From Elusimicrobia bacterium CG1_02_56_21 (lineage in GTDB: Bacteria; Elusimicrobiota; Elusimicrobia; Elusimicrobiales; UBA9959), in the NCBI GenBank assembly GCA_001871115.1, contig MNUR01000020.1, positions 1 through 37,809 on the forward strand: DNA of 37,809 nucleotides, written 5' to 3'. Below, in pieces: positions 8,323-16,111 of the stretch. Position numbers and translations under genes: made by a program. The stretch's first letter is position 1; each line of letters starts with the position of its first letter. A model generated the notes under the pieces. The model made no database searches. It was given only the letters and a program-made list of their open reading frames with translations, and had not been told where the DNA came from.

Positions 8323-9381
8323 ATGAACAACCGCCTGTCCAGGATGCTGCTTGCGGCAGCTTTGCTTGCCGCCGCAGGCTGCGGAGGAACCCGCAGAAGC
8401 TCCCTCAACCCCGCCTACGAAACCGAGGTGGTTGAGGCTGAGGGCATGGCTCCTGTTGTGGACGGGAACCTGGAAGGGGCGCGCAAGACCGCCCTGGGCG
8501 AAGCGATGAAGAACGCGCTCGCCCTTGTAGTGGGAGTTTATGTCTCCCAGGACGCGATGGTGTCCAAATCCATCCTGATCGACGAGAATATCACCTCCCA
8601 GACCGAAGGCTACATAGAGAAATACGAAACTCTCAAAGAATGGCGCGAGGGGGAATTCTATAAGACCCGCATCCGCGCCCATGTCCGCAAAGAAGACCTG
8701 TCCGCCAAGCTCCGCACCCTGGAAACAGAGCCCCAGAAACTGGGCAATCCCGTCATAGGCTTTGACATAAAGGAGTCCGCGGATTCTAAAGCGCAACAGA
8801 CCAACTACGCCGAATTAGAACTTAAAAGCAGGTTCGTCGAAGCCGGTTTCATAACCGGGGAGAAGGATAAAGCCGATATCGTCATAAAAGGCGAAGCCCA
8901 GACTTCTTTCAATACCCGGGAAGGGCTGGGAGGCTTCGTCTCCTACCGCGCCGGCATCTCGGTTTCGGCCGTTAAGCAGGGCTCGCTCGAGACCCTGGCC
9001 TCGCTGCAGGAAGCCGCCGGCGGAATTGACCTTAACGATACGGCCGCCGCCCGTGCCTCCATAATAAACGCCGCCAAGAAAGCAGCGGAGCCGCTCACTG
9101 AAAAGATACTCAAAGCGCTGCGTGAGAAATCTATCGTCAGGCTGAACCTGGCCAACGTTAAAAGCATGAACAGCCTGAGCGAGTTTACAAAAGTGCTGCG
9201 CAATATCCCGGCGGTCCGCGCCTCGTGGGTGCGCGGCTATAGCGGGGGGGTTGCAGTAATAGATGTGGGGATGCACAAGGGCGGGGCCGCGGACCTTTCG
9301 CAACTGCTTATGAAGAACGCCAAGCTTCCCTTAAAAATCAACAGGACCACTTCCTACGACCTGGACGCTGAACTGCAGTAA
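8323..9381 (+). CDS. Lipoprotein with FlgT-type N-terminal domain
   Basis: 352 residues. The signal ends in the lipobox AAGC (Cys near residue 19: LLAAALLAAAGCGG). Residues about 35-130 resemble the flagellar assembly protein T N-terminal domain: EAEGMAPVVDGNLEGARKTA, ALALVVGVYVSQD and GYIEKYETLKEWREGEFYKT. A middle domain (about 140-270) includes ADIVIKGEAQTSF, and the C-terminal part (about 275-345) forms another alpha/beta domain ending in RTTSYDLDAELQ. The start lacks a clear ribosome site and is probably translationally coupled to the LPP20-like gene 10 bases upstream. A strong hairpin terminator follows. In Vibrio, FlgT builds the H ring; here there are no flagellar neighbours, so the domain is the secure part and the job is unknown. 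Confidence 0.7.
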   Translation: MNNRLSRMLLAAALLAAAGCGGTRRSSLNPAYETEVVEAEGMAPVVDGNLEGARKTALGEAMKNALALVVGVYVSQDAMVSKSILIDENITSQTEGYIEKYETLKEWREGEFYKTRIRAHVRKEDLSAKLRTLETEPQKLGNPVIGFDIKESADSKAQQTNYAELELKSRFVEAGFITGEKDKADIVIKGEAQTSFNTREGLGGFVSYRAGISVSAVKQGSLETLASLQEAAGGIDLNDTAAARASIINAAKKAAEPLTEKILKALREKSIVRLNLANVKSMNSLSEFTKVLRNIPAVRASWVRGYSGGVAVIDVGMHKGGAADLSQLLMKNAKLPLKINRTTSYDLDAELQ

Positions 9382-9392
9382 ACCAGCCTTCC

Positions 9393-9427
9393 AAAAAACA
9401 GCCCGCTTTATAGCGGGCTGTTTTTTT
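9393..9427. terminator. Bidirectional intrinsic terminator
   Basis: A stem of AGCCCGCT/AGCGGGCT around a short TTAT loop, extended on both sides by A and T runs (eight T after the stem on +, six A before it). It lies between the + strand lipoprotein gene and the - strand FecR gene, so it can serve both. Confidence 0.9.
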
Positions 9428-9455
9428 TGCCGGCGACTTAGCTAACTTCCCGGTA

Positions 9456-10181
9456 TTATTTATTCAGCCTGGCCTTACGGCGGGCGTCAAAATCTTCTAT
9501 GGTCTTGCGCTGGCGGTTTATATAGTCGTCTATAAAAGCCTCTCTCTCCGCTAGGCGCTTGCGCAGGCTCTCAACCCGGCCTTTCACTTTGGCGTAGCGC
9601 CGTTCTTCAGCCTTCATCAGCCTGGACAGACGTTCCCGCACCTTAAGGCCGCCCGGATAAGAGCTGAGTTCCTGTCCGGACAGGAGTTCTTCTTCCGCGG
9701 AACGTCCGGACACAGCGACCTTGCCCTCAAAGAGCCCCACCGTGGACTCCCCGTCGCTGGAGACGATTACAGAGAAATCGGTCCCGCGGACCGCGCAGAC
9801 CGCGGAAGGCGTGCGTACCGAGAACCTGGAAGCCGTCTTGCCCTTGATCCTGGCCGCCATCCAGAGGGCTTTGCCCCTGAGGAAGGAGAAAGAAAAAAAC
9901 CTTTCTTCTTTAGTGGCTCTGAGGGTTTCAATTGCAGTCTCGGACTCTTTCTCCATCTTAATGAAAGTTCCGTCTTTAAAGAGTATTTCGCAGCTCCCTG
10001 AGCCGGTTTTTATCCTGTCCCCTTCGGCCAGGGGCGAGCCCTTTAAAGCAGGGCGCCACTCCCCGCTTCCAGCCCGCATAATCTCGGCGGGACCTTTCAC
10101 GCCGTAAACACACCCCGTCTCGCCCGCCAGAAGCGGGAGAGCGCAGCAAAGAAGCAGCGAAGCCAATAATATTTTTTTCAT
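9456..10181 (-). CDS. Secreted FecR-domain protein with C-terminal coiled coil
   Basis: 241 residues from the ATG at 10181, which has GGAGGACAG directly upstream; a start nine codons earlier is possible but lacks a ribosome site. Signal peptide MKKILLASLLLCCALPLLAG. The FecR domain spans roughly residues 30-160 with the usual elements: GDRIKTGSGSCEILFKDGTF, a strand-rich middle, and RTPSAVCAVRGTDFSV followed by GLFEGKVAV. Residues about 185-241 are highly charged and helical (KAEERRYAKVKGRVESLRKR), probably a coiled coil. Classical FecR is an inner-membrane anti-sigma regulator, but this protein has no transmembrane helix beyond the signal and no sigma factor or TonB receptor beside it. It is better read as a periplasmic or surface FecR-domain protein of unknown function. 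Confidence 0.8.
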   Translation of the reverse strand: MKKILLASLLLCCALPLLAGETGCVYGVKGPAEIMRAGSGEWRPALKGSPLAEGDRIKTGSGSCEILFKDGTFIKMEKESETAIETLRATKEERFFSFSFLRGKALWMAARIKGKTASRFSVRTPSAVCAVRGTDFSVIVSSDGESTVGLFEGKVAVSGRSAEEELLSGQELSSYPGGLKVRERLSRLMKAEERRYAKVKGRVESLRKRLAEREAFIDDYINRQRKTIEDFDARRKARLNK

Positions 10182-10217
10182 CTGTCCTCCGTAACCTTTA
10201 TAATCCATAACAAATAT

Positions 10218-10246
10218 ACAATATACGGCAAATATTATAAAATCAA
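10218..10246 (-). promoter_or_regulatory. Candidate divergent promoter region (FecR gene / 10250 gene)
   Basis: In the AT-rich 68-base divergent gap, the minus strand has TTGATT (10246-10241), a 17-base spacer and TATTGT (10223-10218), which could drive the FecR gene. On the plus strand TATAAA (10236-10241) sits only eight bases before the ATG at 10250, which has no ribosome site, so that gene may be made from a leaderless transcript. Confidence 0.35.
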
Positions 10247-10249
10247 GTT

Positions 10250-10948
10250 ATGAATTTTTTCCGCTTAAGGTTGATCAACACCCTGCTCCTTTTCCTTATA
10301 GGCACCGTACTAGGCTTTATGCTGAAGGAGAAATTTTACCCTTCCCGGGATAAGCCCGTTCAGCCCGTTTACCGGTCCTCTTACCCTGAACAGTCTCAAA
10401 TCCCGCCCGCGGCACGCAGCGAATACGAGGGATCCGAGGACCAGGGCGAAGAACCTACGGACGAGCCTTACGCGATGCAGGACTTTGAGTCCGGCGCCGA
10501 CACCCGCCCCGGAACAAAGGACGCATACCCGGAGACCCCGGCCAGGCAGGAGCCGGCTGCCCTGCTGATAGAAGCCTCCGCAAAAAGCGAACCCGCAACC
10601 CCTCCGCGCCCCGCGGCTTCTGAAGCCCGGGCGGCCGGCTTCTTCGCCGACCCCGCGTCATACGAAGGCCGGGAACTGCAGCTGGAGCTGCAGATGATAA
10701 CCGCAAAAAGATCGGAGCGCGGGTGGCGGCTGAACCTGGTTTATACGGGTCCCGACAGGAAAATAAATTATCTCTATATCGACGATGCGGAACTGCTGGG
10801 GGAAAAACCGGAGCTGCTCATAGGCTATGTCTATAAAGTCGGCTTCCGCTGTCTTAAAGGGGAAACAGCTTCGGGGAACTCTCTTTTGAAAATAGAGCCT
10901 ACCGGGGAGAAAGCCGCCTGGGCCACAGGCCTGAGCGCTATAGAGTAG
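10250..10948 (+). CDS. Membrane-anchored protein of unknown function, possible OB-fold domain
   Basis: 232 residues. One N-terminal transmembrane helix (LINTLLLFLIGTVLGFML, residues about 8-26) is followed by a long, low-complexity acidic and proline-rich linker (about 30-125). A compact C-terminal domain (about 128-225) starts FFADPASYEGRELQLELQM and continues with alternating strands (WRLNLVYTG, NYLYIDDAELLG, YVYKVGFRC). The DPASYEGRELQLE opening and size recall small OB-fold domains, but I cannot assign a family. There is no ribosome site before the ATG; a -10-like box lies where a leaderless start would need it. The lipid kinase gene follows after 54 bases. The linker suggests that the C-terminal domain is held away from the inner membrane in the periplasm. 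Confidence 0.55.
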   Translation: MNFFRLRLINTLLLFLIGTVLGFMLKEKFYPSRDKPVQPVYRSSYPEQSQIPPAARSEYEGSEDQGEEPTDEPYAMQDFESGADTRPGTKDAYPETPARQEPAALLIEASAKSEPATPPRPAASEARAAGFFADPASYEGRELQLELQMITAKRSERGWRLNLVYTGPDRKINYLYIDDAELLGEKPELLIGYVYKVGFRCLKGETASGNSLLKIEPTGEKAAWATGLSAIE

Positions 10949-11002
10949 GCGACAACCGCCACCGAAAACCCCTGGTTTCTCCGGCCAGCCGGTCTTCTAA
11001 CT

Positions 11003-11899
11003 ATGTCCTATTTTTTTATAATCAACCCTAAAGCCGGCCGCAAATACGGGGATATCCGCGGGCGCATAGAGCGTTTTTTCTCCGGCCGCAAGCTTCATTA
11101 CGAGATCGAATTTACGAAGGCGAGGGAACACGCCACCGAGCTGTCAACCCGCGCCTCGCTGGCCGGTTTTGCGCGGATAATAGCTGCCGGCGGGGACGGG
11201 ACAATAAGGGAGACCGCTATTCCGCTCATAAGCAAAGAAGCCTCACTCGGCATATTGCCTTGCGGCTCCGGCAACGGGCTGGCGAGAAACCTCTACATCC
11301 CTCTTGATTTCGACGCGGCGCTCGAAGGGCTGATTAAATGGGAGCCGAGGCCGATAGACGCGGGCCTCGCGAACGGCCGGCCTTTCTTTTGCGCTTCCGG
11401 AGTGGGTCTCGACGCGGAAGTAGCTCACGACTTCAACTCCCTGAGCGCGCGCCGGGGCATACTGCCCTATGTCTGGCACGCGGCCAGGCGTATTCTTTCC
11501 TACAAGCCGGCGCCGGTAACCGCCCGGGTGGACGGGCGCCGCCTGGAACTTCTGTCCCTGGTCAACGCCGTGCTCAACGGGGTCCAGTACGGTGGCGGAG
11601 CCAGGATGGCCCCGGGAGCCTATATAGACGACGGCAAGCTCGACCTTGTTTCGGTGAAAAAGGCTTCCCTGCCGCGCCTGCTGGCCGCGGTTCCGGCGCT
11701 GTTCCGCGGTACGCTAAGCGAGCACCCGGCTCTCTACTCCTCCTGCCAGGGTAAAACTATAGAGTTAGACTGCCCGGGCGGAACCTGGTACCACCTCGAC
11801 GGAGAGGATTTTTACTCCCAGGACGGTAAACTTAAATTTACCGCGCTGCCCTCGGCCTTAAAAGTTATCGCCCCAAAACAAAGCCTGCCCGGCCGGTAA
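11003..11899 (+). CDS. Diacylglycerol kinase-family lipid kinase
   Basis: 298 residues, the normal size of the soluble DagK/YegS/BmrU family, which phosphorylates diacylglycerol or related lipids with ATP. The N-terminus FFIINPKAGRK, the nucleotide-binding loop GGDGT at 63-67 (AAGGDGTIRE) and GILPCGSGNGLARNLYIP, where most relatives have P-x-GT-x-N-D, define the family. The second (beta-sandwich) domain has YGGGARMAPGAYIDDGKLDL, matching the usual GGG-x3-P-A-x3-DG-x-LD block. In this protein the GTxND motif reads GSGNG, as in several diacylglycerol-kinase-like groups, so the exact lipid substrate is uncertain. The start has no obvious ribosome site. The amrS gene begins two bases after the stop, implying one transcript. 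Confidence 0.9.
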   Translation: MSYFFIINPKAGRKYGDIRGRIERFFSGRKLHYEIEFTKAREHATELSTRASLAGFARIIAAGGDGTIRETAIPLISKEASLGILPCGSGNGLARNLYIPLDFDAALEGLIKWEPRPIDAGLANGRPFFCASGVGLDAEVAHDFNSLSARRGILPYVWHAARRILSYKPAPVTARVDGRRLELLSLVNAVLNGVQYGGGARMAPGAYIDDGKLDLVSVKKASLPRLLAAVPALFRGTLSEHPALYSSCQGKTIELDCPGGTWYHLDGEDFYSQDGKLKFTALPSALKVIAPKQSLPGR

Positions 11900-11901
11900 T
11901 A

Positions 11902-12927
11902 ATGCCATTCCTTCAGGAACTCTCACGCAAAGCGCCGCTGGCCGAGACACTGGCCGGGGGGAAAGTCCGCTGCCTGGCCTGCGCGCACCGCTGCTTAACG
12001 GCCCCCGGAGGGACCGGCCGCTGCGGGGTCAGATTTAACGAGGGAGGAACCCTCAAAGCCCCCTGGGGATATATCTCGGGGGCCGCCGAAGACCCCATAG
12101 AAAAAAAACCGTTCTATCACGTTCTCCCCGGAGCGTCCACTCTTTCCTTCGGGATGTTCGGCTGCAACTTCCGTTGCGGCTTCTGTCAGAACTGGCAGAT
12201 AGCCGGCATCAGGGCCGCGGGCCGGCTCAGCCCCCTTAAGACCTCCCCGGTTGAACTCGCTTCGCAGGCCGTTGCCGCCGAGGCCAGAGTCCTCGTGTCT
12301 ACCTATAACGAGCCCCTTATTACCTGCGAGTGGGCCGCCGCGGTGTTTTCCGCGGCGAAAGAAAGCAAGCTGCTGACGGGCTTTGTCTCCAACGGTTACG
12401 CTACGCCCGAGGCCGCGTCCTTCCTTAAACCCGTGCTTGACCTGTGGAAAGTCGACCTGAAGTGCTTTGACGAGGAGAATTACCGCAAGGTCTGCGGAGG
12501 AGAGCTGTCAAAAGTGCTGGAGGGGATAAAGATAATTCTCGGTTCGGGTTTTTGGACAGAGATCGTCACGCTGGTGATCCCCGGTTTTAACGACTCAGAC
12601 AAAGAGATAGGCGCAATGGCCGATTTCCTGTCCGGGCTCTCAAAGGATATTCCGTGGCACCTTACGGCTTTCCATCCCGATTACCTGATGACAGGCACCC
12701 CGCCCACGCCACAGGATACTCTTTACCGCGCGCGGGAAATAGCGGCCTCCAAAGGCATGCGCTATGTTTACTGCGGCAATATTCCCGGAGCGGCCGGACA
12801 AGATACCGTTTGTCCGTCCTGCGGCCTTGAGCTGATAAAACGTGAAGGTTTTTCAGTCAAGAGGAACCTGATTGGGGAAAAAGGGACTTGTGCCTGCGGC
12901 GCCAATATCCCCGGAGTCTGGGCCTGA
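11902..12927 (+). CDS. amrS: AmmeMemoRadiSam-system radical SAM enzyme
   Basis: 341 residues. The radical SAM cluster motif is C88-x3-C92-x2-C95 (FGCNFRCGFCQNW). Before it lies the family's N-terminal cysteine cluster (CLACAHRC ... GRCGVR, C24, C27, C31, C41) and the conserved block EDPIEKKPFYHVLPG. STYNEPL, LWKVDLKCF and TLVIPGFND are further family positions, and the C-terminus has a zinc-ribbon-like CPSCG ... CACG pair. These are hallmarks of the AmmeMemoRadiSam radical SAM protein related to pyruvate-formate-lyase-activating enzymes. Its usual partners (AMMECR1 and Memo domain proteins) are not in this window. The substrate is not known to me. It starts two bases after the lipid kinase stop, with no separate ribosome site, so translation is probably coupled. 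It ends one base before a convergent gene. Confidence 0.92.
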   Translation: MPFLQELSRKAPLAETLAGGKVRCLACAHRCLTAPGGTGRCGVRFNEGGTLKAPWGYISGAAEDPIEKKPFYHVLPGASTLSFGMFGCNFRCGFCQNWQIAGIRAAGRLSPLKTSPVELASQAVAAEARVLVSTYNEPLITCEWAAAVFSAAKESKLLTGFVSNGYATPEAASFLKPVLDLWKVDLKCFDEENYRKVCGGELSKVLEGIKIILGSGFWTEIVTLVIPGFNDSDKEIGAMADFLSGLSKDIPWHLTAFHPDYLMTGTPPTPQDTLYRAREIAASKGMRYVYCGNIPGAAGQDTVCPSCGLELIKREGFSVKRNLIGEKGTCACGANIPGVWA

Positions 12928-12928
12928 A

Positions 12929-13399
12929 CTATTTAAAACAGGAAGGGGCTGACGCCGGCCAGGGATTGTCTTCCTGTTTTTGAAAAACCGCGGCCAGTCC
13001 GCCGATCAGCGCCGCGAGAGTTACGGACAAGCCCGAAAACCCGTAGGCTCCAAGACTGGAAAAAAGAGCGCCCCGCCAGAAGAATAGTCCGCAGAAGAGC
13101 GCGGTGAAGGAGACAAGCGCTGAGAGGGAACCGCGCTCTATGCCGAAGCGCTGCAAAAGGCTCACAAGATAATACTGAACCAGCGCGGTCCCGGCTGCGG
13201 CCGCCGCAAAACCGAAAGCATCGAAAAGCAGGGGTTTTATCCGGTAGCCTGCACGATCGCCTGTGACGAAACCGGAAAAAATATAAAAAACTCTCATGCC
13301 GACGAGAGCGCCCAGCAGGAGCAGCACGGTGGCCAGCATAGAAGCTCCGAAGTAGGCGGCAACCAGAGACGGCAAGGCAGCCCCCTCATTTTTTTTCAT
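12929..13399 (-). CDS. Small polytopic membrane protein of unknown function
   Basis: 156 residues with four predicted hydrophobic segments: about 10-42 (LPSLVAAYFGASMLATVLLL), 55-80 (AFGFAAAAAGTALVQYYLV), 92-118 (LVSFTALFCGLFFWRGALF) and 122-140 (GLSVTLAALIGGLAAVF). The start overlaps the last 14 bases of era, and there is no independent ribosome site, so it is likely expressed by coupling to era. Length, position and four-helix form vaguely recall small inner-membrane proteins, but I recognise no family. The N-terminus contains an eight-A run in the first codons. It is convergent with amrS with a single base between the stops. Confidence 0.55.
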   Translation of the reverse strand: MKKNEGAALPSLVAAYFGASMLATVLLLLGALVGMRVFYIFSGFVTGDRAGYRIKPLLFDAFGFAAAAAGTALVQYYLVSLLQRFGIERGSLSALVSFTALFCGLFFWRGALFSSLGAYGFSGLSVTLAALIGGLAAVFQKQEDNPWPASAPSCFK

Positions 13400-14357
13400 A
13401 AAAACCGATTTCTTTGAGGAAGACGGGATTATCCTGCCAGCCGGGGCTGACTTTGACGGTAAGGTGAAGTTCCACCGGGCGGCGAAGGAAAGCCGCCAGG
13501 GCTTTGACGGAAGCTTCGCGCAGGCGCTTGATCATGCTTCCGGCCTTTCCTATGATTATCGGCTTCTGGCTTTCCCGGGCTATGTGGATCTTTGCCAGTA
13601 TCTCGTCATTCTCGCCGGGGGTTTCCCTGAAAACCTCTATCTCGACGGCGGAGGAATAGGGGATTTCCCGGGTGTAAAGCTTGAAGATCTGCTCGCGAAT
13701 AATTTCGGCGGCGTAAAATTTCTCCCAGCGGTCGGTCAGCTGGTCTGTAGGGTAGTAGGGGGGATGTTCCGGGAGGGCGGCCTTGATCGCCGCCTTCAGC
13801 TCTTTCAGTCCGCCGCCGGTAAGGGCTGAAATATGAAAGACCTGCTTTACGGGGAGGAGCTTTCCGTAGAACTCCTCCGCTGTTTTTACGCGGGCCTCTG
13901 TCGTTTCTTTGTCCAGTTTGTTCACCGCCAGGTACAGCGGGCAGCGGACCTGTTTGAGCGGTTCAAAGAGGGGGATCTTGTCTTCCGGCGGGAGGCCGGG
14001 CTCGGCGATAAAAATGCAAAGATCACCCTCCTCCGACGCGGCGCGTTTAATGGCGTTAGCCATGCTGCGCTCGAACATATTGCGCCCGTTAAGAAAGCCG
14101 GGGGTGTCGACAAAGACGGCCTGGAACCCCGGGCCGTTAAGTATTCCCAGTATGTTATTTCTGGTGGTCTGGGGTTTTTCCGAAATGATGGACAGGCGCG
14201 TTCCGCAGAGAGAATTCATCAGCGTGGATTTACCGGCATTGGGCAGGCCCGTTATGGGGACGAAGCCCGACCGGAAACCCCTGAAATCCTCCGGCTGTCC
14301 GGAAGTGTTAACGGCTCCGGGCTGTTCCCCGGAGCCGTTGTCTTTGGAGCCTGTCAC
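13386..14357 (-). CDS. era: GTPase Era
   Basis: 323 residues. The Era GTPase binds 16S rRNA and assists 30S assembly. G1 is GLPNAGKST (37-45), switch I has KPQTTRNNI (61-69), G3 is DTPGF (84-88), and G4 is NKLD (146-149). A C-terminal KH RNA-binding domain (about 230-315) includes GKAGSMIKRLREASVKAL. It carries a 30-residue hydrophilic N-terminal extension compared with E. coli Era, but no alternative start lies between it and the GTPase domain. The ATG overlaps the stop of the upstream DUF296 gene as ATGA, indicating translational coupling, and its 3' end overlaps a small membrane-protein gene. Confidence 0.95.
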   Translation of the reverse strand: MTGSKDNGSGEQPGAVNTSGQPEDFRGFRSGFVPITGLPNAGKSTLMNSLCGTRLSIISEKPQTTRNNILGILNGPGFQAVFVDTPGFLNGRNMFERSMANAIKRAASEEGDLCIFIAEPGLPPEDKIPLFEPLKQVRCPLYLAVNKLDKETTEARVKTAEEFYGKLLPVKQVFHISALTGGGLKELKAAIKAALPEHPPYYPTDQLTDRWEKFYAAEIIREQIFKLYTREIPYSSAVEIEVFRETPGENDEILAKIHIARESQKPIIIGKAGSMIKRLREASVKALAAFLRRPVELHLTVKVSPGWQDNPVFLKEIGFYEKK

Positions 14358-14803
14358 TTAAGGCAGACCGGGTTTCCCCAGAGAGGAAGCTGCGTCGCTT
14401 TTTCCAGTTTGCGCACCTTTATGTCGCCGGTAAGTTCCTGTATGCAGACCTCGGCGCTGAAGACCCTGGTGTTTGCCACCAGGTGGCCTCCGAACGCTTT
14501 GCCTTCAGAGTCGGAGAACATTATGTGAGCGTGGACCATGGGCTTATCGTCAAAAAGGCTGATATTGCCGCTGAGCGAGAGGATCTCTAATTCCTTCTCA
14601 ATATTGAGCTTCTGGTATTTCTTGGCTTTCTGGTCGTATACCGTGAAAGTGGCGCGTTCAACGGCCCCTATCGCGTTAATAAGTCCGCAGCGCACCTGGT
14701 GGTGATGGCAAAAATACTGTATGGCCTGGAGCAGGTCTTCACCCTTGTGTATGCTGAATAAGAACGCCCTGCCGGTAAGATAAGGTTTTTCCTGTGTTTG
14801 CAT
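14354..14803 (-). CDS. PCC/DUF296 domain protein
   Basis: 149 residues from the ATG at 14803, which has GGAGGG just upstream; an in-frame ATG ten codons earlier lacks a ribosome site. The sequence fits the plants-and-prokaryotes conserved (PCC/DUF296) domain: GRAFLFSIHKGEDLLQAI, CGLINAIGAVERATFTVYD, MVHAHIMFSD and GGHLVANTRVFSAEVCI. The HAH motif and the following GGHL correspond to the conserved histidines seen in trimeric bacterial members. In plants the domain is part of AT-hook proteins, while the role of free bacterial versions is unknown. Its stop overlaps the era start (ATGA), so it leads the era operon here. Confidence 0.85.
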   Translation of the reverse strand: MQTQEKPYLTGRAFLFSIHKGEDLLQAIQYFCHHHQVRCGLINAIGAVERATFTVYDQKAKKYQKLNIEKELEILSLSGNISLFDDKPMVHAHIMFSDSEGKAFGGHLVANTRVFSAEVCIQELTGDIKVRKLEKATQLPLWGNPVCLK

Positions 14804-14864
14804 GTTCCCTCCGTTGTCCCCGTATGTTTTCAAATTGAAAAAGCGCGGTTTTCATCGCTCCCGC

Positions 14865-14896
14865 CCTGACAAACGCGGAAGCGCGGCGATGTCAGG
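14865..14896. other. Hairpin in the DUF296/aldolase divergent gap
   Basis: CCTGAC (14865-14870) and GTCAGG (14891-14896) enclose an inner CGCG-GAAG-CGCG stem. It lies in the 260-base divergent region upstream of both genes, has no T tract and so is not a simple terminator. It could be an operator or a leader structure; the sequence does not decide. Confidence 0.3.
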
Positions 14897-15006
14897 TATG
14901 ACCTTCGAATGTTTTTCAATATTGATATAGATTGCCGGGCCGCGTCCCCCGCTTATCAGAACGCTTCGTAATATATTTTAGCAAATTAGCTACGGGAATT
15001 GTCGGT

Positions 15007-15034
15007 TTGTATTAACGCGATTAATTAATATAAT
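15007..15034 (+). promoter_or_regulatory. Promoter of the aldolase gene
   Basis: A perfect TATAAT (15029-15034) with a weak TTGTAT (15007-15012) 16 bases upstream, in an AT-rich stretch. A GGAGG ribosome site follows before the ATG at 15064, leaving a short leader of about 24 bases. Confidence 0.55.
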
Positions 15035-15063
15035 GATAGCGACAGCCAAAACGGAGGAATACC

Positions 15064-16059
15064 ATGACAAATACCGCCTCAAAAACAGTCTCTTACAAGG
15101 AACTAGGGTTCGTTAATACGCGCGAAATGTTCAAGGCCGCGATGAAGGACGGCTACGCCGTGCCCGCCTATAATTTCAATAACATGGAGCAGCTCCAGGC
15201 CATACTCACCGCCTGCGTACAGTCCCGCTCCCCGGTCATACTCCAGCTTTCAAAGGGCGCGCGCAATTACGCCAACGCCACCCTGCTGCGCTGGATGGCC
15301 CTGGGCGCCATGGAAATGATGAAGGAAATGAAGGAAGGTCCCGTGCCCGTAGCCCTGCACCTGGACCACGGCGATTCTTTCGAGCTCTGCAAATCCTGCA
15401 TAGAGAACGGCTTCTCTTCAGTGATGATAGACGCCTCGCACCTGCCGTATGAGGAGAATATAAAGCTCACCAAGCAGGTGGTGGAATACGCCCATCAGTT
15501 CGATGTCACGGTTGAAGGCGAACTCGGCGTCCTGGCCGGCATCGAGGACGAAGTCTCACACGAGCATTCTAACTATACCGACCCCGCCCAGGTAGAAGAT
15601 TTTGTAAAGCGCACCGGAGTAGATTCCCTGGCCATCTCGATAGGGACCAGCCACGGGGCCTTCAAATTCAAGGTTAAGCCGGGAGAGTCGGCGCCGCCCC
15701 TGCGCTTCGACATCCTGGAAGAGTGCGAACGCCGCATTCCCGGTTTCCCGATAGTGCTGCACGGCGCCTCCTCGGTACTGTCCGGCTACATAGACATGAT
15801 CAATAAATACGGCGGCAAAATGGAGAACGCCGTGGGCGTGAGCGCCGAACAGCTGCGCAAGGCCGCAAAATCCGCTGTGTGCAAGATAAACATAGACTCG
15901 GACGGGCGCCTTGTGATGACCGCTGTAATCAGGAAGGTGTTCACGGAGAAGCCGGGCGAGTTCGACCCGCGCAAATATCTGGGCCCGGCGCGGGAAGAAC
16001 TGATTAAAATGTACTCGGAGAAGAACCAGACCGTTCTCGGTTCCGCGGGAAGGGTATAA
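15064..16059 (+). CDS. fba: Class II fructose-bisphosphate aldolase
   Basis: 331 residues. Class II aldolases use zinc to split fructose 1,6-bisphosphate into dihydroxyacetone phosphate and glyceraldehyde 3-phosphate in glycolysis, and the reverse in gluconeogenesis. Visible family elements are VPAYNFNNMEQLQAI near the start, LHLDHGDSF (about 98-106, zinc ligand and catalytic Asp), MIDASHLP, VEGELGVLAGIEDEV, GTSHGAFKFK (second zinc His) and VLHGASSV (third zinc His). VNINTD-type sequence appears as CKINIDSDGRL. Length and motifs fit the long type found in many anaerobes; tagatose-bisphosphate aldolase is the closest alternative. The gene has its own promoter, a GGAGG site and a hairpin terminator, so it is probably a single-gene unit. 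Confidence 0.93.
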   Translation: MTNTASKTVSYKELGFVNTREMFKAAMKDGYAVPAYNFNNMEQLQAILTACVQSRSPVILQLSKGARNYANATLLRWMALGAMEMMKEMKEGPVPVALHLDHGDSFELCKSCIENGFSSVMIDASHLPYEENIKLTKQVVEYAHQFDVTVEGELGVLAGIEDEVSHEHSNYTDPAQVEDFVKRTGVDSLAISIGTSHGAFKFKVKPGESAPPLRFDILEECERRIPGFPIVLHGASSVLSGYIDMINKYGGKMENAVGVSAEQLRKAAKSAVCKINIDSDGRLVMTAVIRKVFTEKPGEFDPRKYLGPAREELIKMYSEKNQTVLGSAGRV

Positions 16060-16076
16060 GCCGCGCCTTGCGCAAG

Positions 16077-16108
16077 AAAGGACGCCCGGAATGACCGGGC
16101 GTCCTTTT
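16077..16108 (+). terminator. Intrinsic terminator after the aldolase gene
   Basis: A 13-bp perfect stem (16077-16089 with 16095-16107) closes the loop AATGA and runs into a short T tract. The stem is GC-rich (GGACGCCCGG core). It ends four bases before the next start codon at 16112, so an ATG inside the loop (16091) is unlikely to be used. Confidence 0.8.
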
Positions 16109-16111
16109 AAC

